Assembly: GCA_029255685.2 (NCBI GenBank)
Contig: CM055312.2
Coordinates: forward strand, 28,924,203 to 28,988,202
Direction of reading: 5' to 3'
DNA: 64,000 nt
DNA from: Silene conica
Lineage: Eukaryota; Streptophyta; Magnoliopsida; Caryophyllales; Caryophyllaceae
Part shown: in pieces, positions 23,193 to 35,110 of the stretch
How the letters are laid out: the number at the start of each line of letters is the position of its first letter
Numbering within the stretch: the first letter of the stretch is position 1
The notes under the pieces: generated by a model
Databases searched by the model: none
What the model saw: only the letters and a program-made list of their open reading frames with translations
Told to the model about the DNA's origin: nothing
Position numbers and translations under genes: made by a program

Positions 23193-24191
23193 TGTGGGGA
23201 ATATAGCATGTATTCGCCTTAAACTTGCAGGATTATAATGAAAATTACAGTTGTGAATATGGTCATAAGATTAAAAGACATGAAAAAGAGTACAACCTTT
23301 AGTCTTTGCGCGAAAGGCCTAAGAACAGGAATTAACGCAAATTCCCTCCTATAACTTGCACCCAAGACTTAGATTGAGACGTTGCCGCGTGTGCTAGAAA
23401 TCCTCTCCAACTGCCTTGCAATATCGGGAGAGCCTTTTGAGTTTTTAGATGTGAGATCTGGGTTATGGGAGAGGAATGCTCTCAAACCCTAATTTTTCCT
23501 TGAGATTGATTTTATCAGTGCAACAAGAGTAACCTGACATAAGGAGAAGTCTTCTCCTTATGTAGTATACTCGGCCGAAATAAACGAGTAGGGTAAGAGT
23601 GGGCTTTCCACTCTTACCTTATTCTGATTCGTGATTCGACCCATTTAGCTATAAGTTATTTGCGGGATTTTAATTATAAATCGTACACTTGTTATCAGAT
23701 ATTAACGCAGTCGATGTATTAATAATGGTCTGATAAAATACGATATTGTATAATTACCCAAATTAATATAACTGTTTATATTAATACGCGAATACAATAT
23801 TTAATTAAATATAACCGTTTATATTTAATTTACGAATTAATCATGTAATCCGTATTAGCTAAAATTATTTAATCCGTATTAAATAATAATCTCAACATCT
23901 TATTGACTAATTTAATACTCAATACCTCTGACTAACTGTTTAGTCGTATTCGGCATAAATGTGACTGTATTTTCATACCTTCACATCTCTCAAACGTGTC
24001 CTATAGGTGTGACGTATAGGGACCAGTTGATCACCGCCATCCGTATGACAATAACGTCAAACTTATCTAGCAAGCCAACCGTTATTGATAAACGTGGATC
24101 AACTGGTAATAATACTGAAGTATGCCCTTGTGATCCTTAAAGAGATTTAATAAGTCATTGTACTTAATTGTCAAGGACACCAGCCCCAACA
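23193..24191 (-). repeat. B1 5' LTR
   Basis: It is 999 bp and about 99.6 percent like 15498-16496 by eye. The 13-bp palindrome is at 23537-23563. Confidence 0.93.
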
Positions 24192-24196
24192 AGCCG

Positions 24197-25311
24197 GTGT
24201 ACCGGCTGCCGGCTGGGAGTCACTTTCCCATGCCTTTGCAAACCTCGAAAACGAACAAGAAGGATCCTGAGCCGGTCGACCGGCGGCCGACTGACCGGCT
24301 CAGAAACCTTTCTTGTGTTTCAGAGCAATCAAAAATTAGCACACCGACTCTGAGCCGGGCAGGCCGCTGTACGCAAAAACGCAATTTCCTATCAAATGCA
24401 TATCATCACAAATCGATTTAAGACTTCTAAATTAGCAACATACAATGTTTACCCATTACATGAAATCATCAAATACACTAACTACCAACAATTAATCCCA
24501 CAAACAATCCTCAATAAGAAAATGATTTGTATCCGTCTTAAGCATAAATTTCTGAAAATTTAACAATAAGCATATGAAACATCATCTAAGCATGAAATCA
24601 TCTTATGTGAACATTCCTATCATGTTACTAAGTTCAAACAACAACAATAACATTAGAAATCAGAAACTTAAACCAATTCAAACAAGAAAAGTGCTAATAT
24701 ATACAATAAGGCCGAGTTTCTCATTATCGTCACCTTAAAAGCAATTCCGTTCAAAGCTCCTCCTCAACAACGAAGCTATCCACGTCCGGGTTTTCTAAGC
24801 CCTCACCTACATCACGAAAAACGGATTTTAAAGACTCGAAGACTAATTCCATGAAAACAGCCCAATTTTCGAATTGGAGGAAATGAAAAACGGAAGTGAC
24901 GGATGACTTGCAAATTTCATGAGGATTCCGAAAATGTATTTATTACCTTGATTCGGTGAACGGATGGTGACGGAATTTGGAAAAGAAGATGAAGATTTAA
25001 GGAGGTTTCGAGGAAGTAATATGACAGTGTTCTATTTTGAGGAAATGATGAATGTCGACATTACACAAGGGTTTAGGGGTTTGTAATTGTCCTTTCCCGT
25101 TTCAAAGGAAAACGGGTTTGGTAACATGAACGGGTTTTAGGATATGAATTTAAGTTGCCAAGTTTGTATTCGTCTTAAGGACTTAAGGTTCTTAAGACGG
25201 ATCTTACTATTTATTTAAAATACTTTTCGATAATTTATTAAAATATTATTTTATTACTTAAAATAATTAAAAACGCTTAAAATATATTTATAAAAATACG
25301 GGCTGTTACAA
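24197..25311 (-). repeat. A left (3') LTR, outer part
   Basis: This is the continuation of A's LTR after B1. It has one full GC hairpin (24267-24303); the next is reduced to a short remnant (about 24345-24370) compared with 58700-58744. The rest is AT-rich without genes. It ends in TGTTACA next to the polypurine tract. Confidence 0.85.
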
Positions 25312-25321
25312 TCACCCCAAC
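25312..25321 (-). other. A polypurine tract
   Basis: The minus strand reads TTGGGGTGAT immediately before the 3' LTR. The sequence upstream of it on that strand, with TTTCGAGGACGAAAC, is the usual Tekay pre-tract. Confidence 0.8.
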
Positions 25322-25377
25322 TTCAAAAAGTTTCGTCCTCGAAACTCGAACGAAGATAAATTCTAAATAACTATACC

Positions 25378-25929
25378 TCAATCGAAAAGAGAAGGATGCG
25401 CAGCACGCATCGATGCCTCGGTCTCCCACGTCTGCTCCTCAACATCACCGCAACGCCAAAGGATCTTCACTAAAGGCACCACCTTGCTCCTAAGCTTCCT
25501 GTCCTGACGGTCAAGAATCTTCACGGGACGCTCCTCAAAAGCAAGACTCAACTCTAAGTTCTCAATCTCTCTAGGAAGAACATGACTCGGATCAGTAACA
25601 TACTTACGGAGCTGAGAAACATGAAAGACACTATGAACCTTGCCCAAACTAGGAGGCAAGTCCAAACGGTAAGCAGCAGCACCAATCCTCTTCACGATCT
25701 CAAATGGCCCAATATACTTAGGACTCAACTTGCCCTTAACTCCAAACCTCTTAACGCCCTTCATCGGTGAAACTCTCAAGAAAACCCTGTCGCCCACCTC
25801 AAACTCGAGAGGTCTACGGCGAACATCAGCATAGGATTTCTGCCGATCCTGTGCGGCCTTCATCCTACCTCTGATAAGCTGAACCTGGTCAATCGTAATA
25901 GCTAACTGGTCCGGTCCTAGGTCGTGCAC
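25378..25929 (-). pseudogene. pol: A integrase C-terminus with chromodomain
   Basis: The frame contains the integrase C-terminal GPF/Y-type region (VGDRVFLRVSPMKG, LSPKYIGPFEIVKRIG). It ends in a chromodomain-like tail around KILDRQDRKLRSK and EEQTWETE. Chromodomains at this position define the chromovirus clade and can guide integration into chromatin. It is separated from the integrase core by a 1-bp deletion near 26064. The tail fits the Tekay/Del lineage. Confidence 0.9.
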
Positions 25930-26039
25930 GTCGCTCGCCTGATCCCAACAGATCGGACTACGACACTTCCTACCGTAGAGCGCCTCATACGGAGCCTTAC
26001 CAATAGATGAATGGTAACTGTTGTTGTAGGAAAACTCAA

Positions 26040-28016
26040 CTAATGGTAGACACTACTCCCAAGAACTCTGAAATCGAGTGCACAAGCACGGAGCAAGTCC
26101 TCTAATGTCTGAATAGTCCTCTCGGACTGTCCATCAGTCGCGGCATGAAATGCGGTACTCATCAGCAAACGGCTACCCATAGCCTCCTGTAGAGCCTTCC
26201 AAAATCTGGAACAGAAACGAGGATCACGATCGGAAACGATCTCTCTCGGGACACCATGGTAACGGACTATCTCTGCAATATAAGCCCTGGCTAAACGGTC
26301 CATATCCCATGTCTCTCTGATAGGAACAAATCTGGCACACTTAGTTAGCCTATCAACCACAACCCAAATCGCATCCTTGCCTCCCACTGTCTTAGGCAAT
26401 GCCGTCACAAAGTCCATCGATATGCACTCCCACTTCCACTGAGGAACGTGGAGCGGCTGTAACAAACCACCTGGCCTCCTATGCTCTATCTTGACTTGTT
26501 GACAAGTCAAGCACCTACTCACGTAATCCAAAATGTCTTTCTTCATCCCGGGCCACCAAAATATAAGTCTCAAGTCCTTGTGCATCTTCTCTCCGCCCGG
26601 ATAAACTGAATAAGGCGTCAAGTGAGCCTCATCTAAAACCCTCTTCCTCAAATCTGGCACATATGGAACATACATCCTACCTCGGAATCTAAGGAAACCA
26701 TCAGAATCAATCACTAAATCTGGTGCAACACCACTCGAAATCTTAGCCTCGAACCTCCGGAAAGCAGCATCTGTAGGCAAACTCTGGTGAATCTCCCAAT
26801 ACAATGTCGGCTCGGCAGTCATAGCAGACAACCAATCAAAACCACTACCAACCATCTCTAATCTCAACTTCCGGAACTCGGAACACAACTCATCGGGCAA
26901 TACACGCATAGCACTCATCGAGTGAGAAGTCTTGCGGCTAAGTGCATCAGCAACCACATTGGCCTTTCCCTCATGATATAACAACTCAATGTTGTAATCC
27001 TTAACCAACTCTAGCCAACGACGCTGTCGCATATTGAGGTCTTTCTGGGTGAAAATGTACTTTAGACTCTTGTGATCCGTGAAAATGCGACAATGAGATT
27101 CAATCAAGTAATGACGCCACATCTTCAGGGCGTGAACAACTGCAGCTAACTCAAGATCATGCGTCGGATAGTTCACCTCGTGAACTCGCAACTGTCTAGA
27201 CGAGTAAGCTATCACCTTACCACTCTGCATCAACACACATCCAAGCCCTAACATCGAAGCATCGCAGTAAACATCAAAGTCAACCCCGATCTCTGGCAAA
27301 GCAAGTATAGGAGCGGAAGTCAACCTAGTCTTCAATTCCTGGAAAGAGCTCTCACACTTGTCGGTCCAAACAAATTTAGCTTCCTTCTTCAATAACTGAG
27401 TCATCGGACGAGATAATCTAGAGAAATCCTCAACAAATCGACGGTAGTAACCCGCTAAACCAAGGAAACTACGGATCTCTCCCACATCTTTGGGACTCTC
27501 CCAATCAACAACAGCCTCAATCTTCGCGGGATCAACCATAACTCCCTCACTAGATATCACATGTCCAAGAAATGAAACCTTAGAAAGCCAAAACTCACAC
27601 TTAGAGAACTTCGCGAACCACTTCTGTCGACGTAAAATCCCAAGTATCAATCGGAGATGCTCGGCATGCTCCTCATCGGTCTTCGAGTAAATGAGAATGT
27701 CATCAATAAACACCACAACACAAGTGTCAAGAAACTCACTAAAGGTGCGGTTCATCTGATCCATAAAGATAGCAGGTGCATTAGTCAACCCAAAACGCAT
27801 AACCACGAACTCAAAATGCCCATATCTGGTACGAAAAGCAGTCTTCGCAATATCAGCCTCTCTCACTGGGATCTGATGATAACCCGATCGAAGATCAATC
27901 TTAGAAAACCTAGAAGCACCCCTCAACTGATCAAACAAATCATCTATCCTAGGCAAAGGATATCTGTTCTTCACAGTCACTATGTTCAACTCTCTATAAT
28001 CAATGCAAAGTCTCAT
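26040..28016 (-). pseudogene. pol: A reverse transcriptase, RNase H and integrase core
   Basis: The longest surviving piece of A's polyprotein, 658 aa. The RT part starts [11 protein letters not shown] and has [18 protein letters not shown] and the catalytic FIDD. RNase H follows with VYCDAS, TDHKSL and [10 protein letters not shown]. In the integrase zinc site the usual HPGG reads YPGG, so one metal-binding His is probably lost, and CLTC is kept. The DDE core acids lie in [12 protein letters not shown] and DGQSERT. Upstream, a 4-bp deletion near 28078 in a CGACCG repeat puts the preceding segment out of frame. RT before INT marks Ty3/gypsy. Confidence 0.93.
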
Positions 28017-28486
28017 GGAACCATCTTTCTTCTTAACAAATAAAACTGGGGCACCCCACGGAGAAGCACTCGGTCGAATGACCCTTTCTCGATCATCTCT
28101 TCCAACTGTTGCTTCAACTCTTTCAACTCTGGAGGAGCCATACGGTAAGGAGCCTTGGATATAGGTCCGGTACCAGGAACAAGCTCAATGGTAAACTCCA
28201 CATCTCTATCTGGCGGTATCCCTGGAAAGTCATCTGGAAAAATATCTGGAAACTCACGAACAATGGCTACATCCTCAAGTTTCGGTAGCGATGGCCTTGC
28301 AGCCGAAACAACACACATGAAGGCTTGGCAACCCTTCCTAAGAAGATGAGATGCTTTCATCGAAGAAATAACACGAACACCCTTTTTAGGGCGAGTTCCC
28401 CTATAGGAAACACGAACTCCTGAAGAACTCCTCAAGCAGATTTTCTGTCGCGACACTCGAAGCGAGCATGGTATCGCGATAACCAA
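28013..28486 (-). pseudogene. pol: A protease-RT linker and RT N-terminus
   Basis: It contains the conserved EFPDIFPDDFPGIPPDRDVEF segment before RT and the PYRMAPPEL block. Its 5' end overlaps the gag-protease frame out of phase because of an indel near 28440. Its 3' end runs out of frame at the 4-bp deletion near 28078. Confidence 0.85.
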
Positions 28487-29232
28487 TCCATACCGAGGAT
28501 AATGTCAAATTCCTCGAGAGGAAATCTCAGTAAGTCCGCTGGAAATGTGGCTTGACCAATAATAATCGGAACATCCCTATGGGACAAAGAGCAAGAAAAC
28601 ATGTCTCCCGAAGGTAAGGAAATGAAAGTCTCCTCAACCAACGAAGACGCAAGAGCTAAACGGTCTGTGAACTGAGTCGATATAAATGATAAAGAAGCTC
28701 CAGTGTCAAACAAAATAAGACACTCAGCACCAAGTACAGAAAAGATACCAGCCACAATATCTGGATGAGCCTCAGCCTCAGCCCTAGTCATCACGAAGAT
28801 CTTCCCCTTCGTCTTCCCTCCTTTAGTCGCTGCAGCAGCAGTGGCAGACTTTCCAAGTGCGGTGTTCCTCTTAGGACACTCAAAGGACTTGTGCCCAAAT
28901 CCATTGCAGGTATAACACTTAAAAGCATTCTTGAAACAGTCAAAACCCGGATGAGATGGTTTACCACAACGGTGGCAAACACTAGAAGCAGTATCAGTGT
29001 GGAAAATGGTCTTAGCAACCGGAGCAGAAAACCTCTCAAATCGCTTCTTCTGAGAAGAAGGCGAAGAAGTAGATGGAACAAACGGTCTCTTCCCCTGGTA
29101 AACGGATCTCTGGTGCGAAGAAACACTGGAAGTAGCAGCTCGGGTCTCAGCATCTATGGCACGAATGGAACTCTCGGCCCAAATAGCATCATCATAAATC
29201 TCCACAAAAGAAGTCGAGTCACGGCGAACCAT
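28432..29232 (-). pseudogene. gag: A Gag zinc-knuckle region and protease
   Basis: There are two CX2CX4HX4C zinc knuckles in a row (CHRCGKPSHPGFDC and CYTCNGFGHKSFEC, about residues 87-125). An aspartic protease follows with FDTGASLSFIS and ILGMDWL. The piece is in the same frame as 29299-29811 and is cut from it only by a TAG at 29296-29298. The downstream frame is lost near 28440. Confidence 0.9.
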
Positions 29233-29298
29233 ACTCTTGATGCGCGGCCCTAGCTTCCCACGGTAGAAGTAAACTCTCTCAGCCTCATCCCTGACAAA

Positions 29299-29811
29299 CT
29301 ACGAAGCGAAATGTGCAAGCTGGTTAAATTTGTCGGTGTACTCCTGAACGGACATCTTACCCTGCTTCAAGTCCATGAACTCCTTAAGTCTCTGTGATCT
29401 AAGCTCCTTAGGATAAAACCTCGTCTCGAGCTTATCCTTAAAATCCTCCCAATCAAATAAAGGATCAAGAATGAAAGTCGATCCGGTCAATGCACACCAT
29501 CTATCGGCCTCTAGGGTCAAAAAGTGAGTGGCTAGCCGCACTCTATCCTCTCTGCCAACCGAATACATGGTGAAGCTCTTTTCCATCTCACGGAACCACT
29601 CAGTAAGAGCCACTGGATCAACCTCGCCTCCATAAGTCTTCACGTGGCTCCTGGACATCTGTGATGCTATCCAAGAGAAGCTACCAAGCCGATTGGCCTC
29701 ATTGCCTGGCGGTAGAGGAGGTGGAACAGTCTCTGCCTGCTGTCTCTGGTTCTCAAACAACTGATGAAGTGCTTGCATTATAGTGTTCTCAGCAGCTGTG
29801 GTTCTCACCAT
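29299..29811 (-). pseudogene. gag: A Gag N-terminal part
   Basis: It starts at ATG 29811 and contains the Retrotrans_gag core (VALTEWFREMEKSF, WEDFKDKLETRFYP, MSVQEYTDKFNQLA). It stops at TAG 29296-29298 within an otherwise continuing frame, so this is a nonsense mutation rather than a natural end. Confidence 0.9.
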
Positions 29812-29962
29812 CCTTCAAAAGAAAACAAGTGTTAACTTAGCAATTAACATTCAAAAATAGACTACAATATAAATCCTTAGGTCTACCCCATCTCTCATTC
29901 ATTATTTGTTTATTTGGTCAAGTTAAGGTTGGGGGTCACATGAGTGCGTCGGGAGCAACAAT

Positions 29963-29974
29963 GCTCTGATACCA
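29963..29974 (-). other. A primer binding site (tRNA-iMet)
   Basis: The minus strand reads TGGTATCAGAGC, 2 nt from the 5' LTR border at 29977. Confidence 0.9.
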
Positions 29975-29976
29975 AC

Positions 29977-30543
29977 TGTAAAACCCCTCGCGAAAGCGGA
30001 AACATAAAACATACAAAGTACTAAAAATACAACGGAATTTAAACTTTTTAAACATAAACAACATGCGAGGTGAATTAAACTGAAACAGAAACTGAAAACT
30101 GATATAAACAAAATAGATAAGTATAACAGTTCTAAGTACGGAAAACCAAATATATACAAAGCCTGGGATGGAACATCCCTACAGGCACCAAAAGATAACA
30201 ACTGTATCAAACTAGAGTCTAGCTACTCATAAGTGTAAGGCATATGATGACAAGTGGATCATCACTCGCTAGCTCTCATCCAACCCTGTCCAACCTGCAT
30301 GTACCTACATACATGAAAACATGTACGCCACAATCAGTGGGGAGTGACTAGAGTTCTCCTAGCCACCTTTTGTAACGACACGTAACAAGCAATACAAACA
30401 GAACACTCCAACATATATAAACATGTGAAGTATATCATTATCTCAATAACTGATCTCAACTATCATGCAATCACTAATGCACAGCTCTCAACCAACTTCG
30501 GAAACTATTTGGAAGGAGAGCCGGTTTCCCTACCGGTTGCCCG
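29977..30543 (-). repeat. A right (5') LTR, inner part
   Basis: It matches the start of 13590-15497, without the 127-bp duplication. It ends where D is inserted; 30539-30543 (GCCCG) is the left copy of D's TSD. Confidence 0.88.
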
Positions 30544-31795
30544 TGTTGGGTTTAGTTATCTCATAATCTAATACTTTTAGTCATACTAACATAATCTTAT
30601 AATTAACATTTTAATTATCTCATTATATAGATCTTATGCATGCTAAAATAATGCGAAAATAAGGAGATTTCGAACCCTTACACACGGTCCAAAATATAGC
30701 AAGGATGATCCTCCAAGTATTCAACAAGAACACCTCCTTTGTGATGCACCAAGACAACCCTTGATTGAACCGAAACTTGAGTATGCTAGTACCAAAAGAA
30801 ACGGTTTTTCCTTCAACAAATTCTAATCTCTTTTATTATAAATTAAACTAATATATAACTTATTATTATTAGTATTATTATTATCTCACAATAATAATAT
30901 AAGAAGATTTTATATTGTTATTTTTCTCACCCTTAGAAAAAATTCTCAAGCATTTAGACTAGAATGAATTATGAGCATGCAACAATATTTATCAAGTGTT
31001 GCTAGGGTTTGGTGTGGCCGGGTATGGGGAAGCACAAGAGAGGGAACATCTTCTCTTCTGAATGTGTTTAGGGTGTCACATATTTCTCTTTTCAAAGCTT
31101 GTTTTAAACATCATGTTTAAAGTATAATTAACACCCTAATCATACACAACTACCTCCACTAGCCGTCCCACTTAAGCAAAAATGGACTTAATTTTATATT
31201 TTTGTCAACCTTACAATTGTATGATATGTGACATACAATATGTCACAATGTTATACTATACAATTGTTTTAATTTAAAACATACATATTTATCAAATAAA
31301 TATTATTTATAAATTAAATAAATCACATTTATCAAGTTGACTAGTAATTCGTAATTACTAATATAAAATGGTCATTTACAATAATCGTCAATACGATCTA
31401 CAACCTTTGTATTAATTATAACCCGATTCATTCTAATTTCGATATCATAAAATATCGTTTATTGTTTAACAATTGACACGCTTCAATTTTAAACATAAAT
31501 CTTACAATAAGATTTAACCTCTGATTTCTCGGTATACGAGTTTAAGGAATATGATCAAACCGTATCAATATACATTTGATCACTTTATCAATTAAGGGAA
31601 TTGTCCTAAAGGTGTGACCTAAAGGGATCAACTGACCACCACCGTCATACGACAGTAATGTCAAACTCTAGCTAGCCAATCATTACCGATTAATGTTGGT
31701 CAGTTGACTAATATAATTCGTATCATCCCTTGCGTATTCTCTTCATGAGATTTAATTACGTGATCGCACTATTGTTGAGGACACATTTCCCAACA
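30544..31795 (-). repeat. D 3' LTR
   Basis: It is 1252 bp, 15 bp longer than the other copy because of extra ATT-type repeats near 30870. The two-tier stem is at 31627-31708. Confidence 0.88.
31627..31708 (-). repeat. two-tier stem in D LTR
   Basis: The outer stem is TCAACTGACC (31628-31637) with GGTCAGTTGA (31698-31707). The inner stem is GTAATG (31655-31660) with CATTAC (31681-31686). It is at the same place and of the same plan as in the B LTRs, with substitutions on both arms. Confidence 0.8.
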
Positions 31796-34087
31796 ATCTC
31801 CAACTTGTCCTCGACAAGTGTGCGTCACCAATTCTCTTGTCCTATTACAATCTCCCACTCAATGCAAGATGTCTCTCTGAGGTCGTTCTTGCATTCGATC
31901 ATATCATGAGTGGTTTCCTCGATCTGGAGAATAACTGTTTGACCGGAATTATCTACCATAGATACCTTCCGAGCGTGGCCACGCATTTCCAGTTAACTTC
32001 TCCTCGAGTGGCCTTGAGATTTGAACAACCCTGACAAGGGATGGACAATTTCTATCGCACTACTTCCTTCAACTAGTCACAGTCAGTCACAACCCAAAGC
32101 AATCCCATTTGACTCCAGTTACGAAAAGTCGTAGAGAATGGATCAAGGTTATGCCTAAACTGTACCATCTTGGGAGAGTAGTCTTTAGTCTAAGAATTGA
32201 CTCACAAGAATACTATAGCAGCTCTTGCCACGACCCGGCTATTATAAAATTTCCAGAACTCTATAAGCGGTCACTTTGCCCGACAGAGTGTCTCTTGCAG
32301 TCTGCCTATGTGATCGACTAGTCATCACATATGACTCTATGGCACTTGAACTTGCCATCAGTCGCCTCACATTCTAGTCGCTTTGAGACGTCACCTCATG
32401 TAAGCGGCTAGGGGCTATACTAAGTCAATCCAGTTCACTTATGGGGTTCAATATTGTCTCTCACAACCCATTTGGATTTTGACAAAGTATCTTTCATCTT
32501 GAGTTAATTATAACTCAAATGACATTGTGGTGCAAAAACATTCAATACTATTTCATTGCATTTGATGCACGACCATCTATTTGTATTAGTGTTTTGCGAA
32601 TAAACCTTTTATTCATGATTGCAAAACTTACAAATTTTGTTCTCCTTCCATCTCATATTATCTCACATAATATGAACTTATTTGAGCACGTATCTAGAAC
32701 TCATTCTAGATCTTAAGTTTCCTTTCTTGAGGGAAGCTCCCACTGTTATCCTATAACTCGTGACGTATTGATATACTAGAGGGATTAAAGAATCACTCGG
32801 AATTATCTAGTCACTTATGTGCTGAAATCTATATTGTAGTTATTAGTGATTTCATCACTCTTACTTATTTTCAAACATCTTGGCTATTTCATCAAGGTTA
32901 TTCATATCTAACCATTTTGATTTCTAATGGGCGACCTTTTATTATCAATATAATAAACCTTCCCTTAAAGCTCCATCATCTTATGATATAAAGTATTTGT
33001 TCATCTAGAATTGAAAACCTCTTATTCTTTACACTTTAAAGAATCACCCATCCTCTCTAAATGGTAGATTCAATTCTTTAATGAATATCGCTCCCACTAA
33101 AAACAATATTACTCGATTTCTTAAATGAACGTTTCATTTTTCGCATGTAAATATTTATTATCTCTTGAATCATTATCACTATCCCTATAGTGATCTATTT
33201 TCATTCAATCAATCATCACCCTCTTTTCATGTCTTCGTTTCCTCGAGACGAATATGACATGATAATTCCCTTATAACTACATTGAGAGAATTGAGATGAT
33301 TTCTTCTCTTTTATCTTATAAATTTAAAAAAAAATCATTTATTAAGGAATCGTTTTCCTTCCGATTTCATACGGGGTTTCATTATATCCTCTCTTTGAAA
33401 CAATGAACATAAGGAACCTTTCCTCTTGTGTCCTCCCGTAATTTTTTCAGTGTCCTCTCGTAGTTTCTTCAATTCATTCATTTAGGACTCTTCTCAAGTC
33501 TCCTATGTATGAATCTTCTCTAAGATTCTACATGTATATCATTGGTTTGCGAGCGAAATATTTTCTCTCACTCTATCCTTTTAACAATAACTTTTACTTG
33601 TATAAGGATAGCAATTTCGATTTAACCAATGCATATGAATGTTTGAAGTTTTATAGGTGTGATGTATACATTCTCATTTTCACTTAAAATGAAAATCTTA
33701 TAATGAACTAATGATTTCTTAATTTGATTGAAAGTATCTCATGGGGTGTAGTTCTCCGTTTTAATCAACACTTTGATTATATTATATTGATCGTATCAAT
33801 GTTTATTTCGTGATAAAATCACCATTATTCATGTTTTAACAAGGTATGCAATTTATTTTAGAAATCAAGTAAATGATTAAGAACAAAAGTAGTGACTTGG
33901 GTTGAAAACCAAGTCTCCAATATCCAAAATTACAACCATTGTTTTAGGATTTGAATCCTTGTCTTAGAAGAAAATAAATTGTTCTAATAAAATGCAAAAT
34001 ATGAAAGAAGACGATATGAAAATTAGAGCCTAGCTCTTCAAGTCTTCGATCAATTGGATGCTACCATAGCCATCCAAGTAAGGAACT
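31796..34087 (-). other. D non-coding region downstream of gag
   Basis: The first 700 bp resemble B's post-pol region, including TCTCCCACTCAATG-type words and a hairpin CTTGTC-CTC-GACAAG (31804-31818) beside the polypurine tract. The remainder is AT-rich with no pol motif. Short frames are not recognised. Confidence 0.6.
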
Positions 34088-35110
34088 TCATGTTTCCTTC
34101 TCCTTGTCCTTATCTGTATAAGATGCCCCTTTAAAACAATTTAAAAAGGGGTGATAGTCAACAACTTGTATCGCCATACAAAAGTTAACAAAAGAACATG
34201 AAAGTAAACGAGAATTATAAACTACGGCGGTTGCCTTTCCATTTTTGAGATCGGTCAAGTATTTGGGGCAATTCCGTTTCCTAAGACTTAACCTCGTGCA
34301 ATAAAGGCACTTGTATTCAACCTTTGAAGATGAGGTGGAAACGCCTTTCGAAAAGGTCTTTTCTTTGGTTGCTTTGGGCTTGAACGTTTTCTTGCCCTTG
34401 CCTTTAAAGGCATTCTTCTTGAAGCTCGATTTCCCTTTCTTTTCGATGTTTAAAACATCCTTGGTGGAACTTTCATGAAGTCCCATATCCCTTTTGGCTT
34501 GGACGAGCATCTTATGCAACTCATCCAATGTAGTCTCTTGGTTTCGCATATTAAAATTCACCCGGAATTGAGCATACGATTTGACCTTATTGAGCGAGTG
34601 AAGAACTCGGTCAATTATGAGAGAGTCGGGAACATCAACGTCTTGCGTTTTTTGAGTCTCCGCGAGCTCAACGAGTTTGAGCACATGAGGGCTTATCTTT
34701 TGCCCCTCCTTCAAGGTAATGTCGAAGAAGGCGGAAGCCGCCTCATATTGAATCACCCTTGGAGTTTGCGAAAACATGGTCGCAAGCTTGGTGTATATCT
34801 CATATGATGTGGTCAACTTGATCATACTCCTTTGGAGATCCGGCTCCATGGAGAAGATGAGCACATTTTTAAGAGCGGGGGACTCTTTCATGTAGGCTTT
34901 ATAGGCCTCACGAGTTCCGATCGCAGAACGAGCGGTTGGAGCGGGAGGAGCGGCTTCGGATAGGTAACGACTCTTATCGTCACCTTGAGCGGCCAAAAGT
35001 AATTGCGCATCCCAATCCTTAAAATTGGAACCATGCTTATCGAGTTTGCAACGATCCATAAAGGATCGAAACCATGAAACGTTAGTGAGAGGTGGAGCGT
35101 TGGTTGTCAT
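34088..35110 (-). CDS. gag: copia-type Gag of D
   Basis: This is a 340-aa frame from ATG 35110. It has the same architecture as B's gag: FRSFMDRCKLD near the N-terminus (B: LKAFMDSMN), LKNVLIFSMEPDLQRS (B: IKNVLIYAMESNLQRR), ISPHVLKLVE and LIIDRVLHSL. It then becomes a Lys-rich stretch. The zinc-knuckle position reads CLYCTRLSLRKRNC, which keeps three Cys but lacks the His of CX2CX4HX4C, so RNA binding is probably impaired. It ends without protease or pol. The gag relation to B is clear; function as a packaging-competent Gag is uncertain. Confidence 0.8.
   Translation of the reverse strand: MTTNAPPLTNVSWFRSFMDRCKLDKHGSNFKDWDAQLLLAAQGDDKSRYLSEAAPPAPTARSAIGTREAYKAYMKESPALKNVLIFSMEPDLQRSMIKLTTSYEIYTKLATMFSQTPRVIQYEAASAFFDITLKEGQKISPHVLKLVELAETQKTQDVDVPDSLIIDRVLHSLNKVKSYAQFRVNFNMRNQETTLDELHKMLVQAKRDMGLHESSTKDVLNIEKKGKSSFKKNAFKGKGKKTFKPKATKEKTFSKGVSTSSSKVEYKCLYCTRLSLRKRNCPKYLTDLKNGKATAVVYNSRLLSCSFVNFCMAIQVVDYHPFLNCFKGASYTDKDKEKET

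Larger units (their letters stand above)
15498..24191 (-). mobile_element. element B1: Ty1/copia retrotransposon
   Basis: This is a complete insertion with TSD AGCCG (15493-15497 and 24192-24196) and 999-bp LTRs that differ at about four sites by eye. It is read on the minus strand: 5' LTR 23193-24191, tRNA-iMet primer site 23178-23190, leader with three GC doublets, gag-pol 21383 down to 17360, a non-coding 3' region, the polypurine tract, and the 3' LTR. Gag-pol is disabled by a stop and two frameshifts. It is the same family as B2, and pol is nearly identical between them. Confidence 0.93.

Noticed and set aside
28070..28085. Another GC doublet in A's pol (CGACCG repeat)
   Set aside because: Only a short single word is present without a 21-nt partner. 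It marks a 4-bp slippage deletion.
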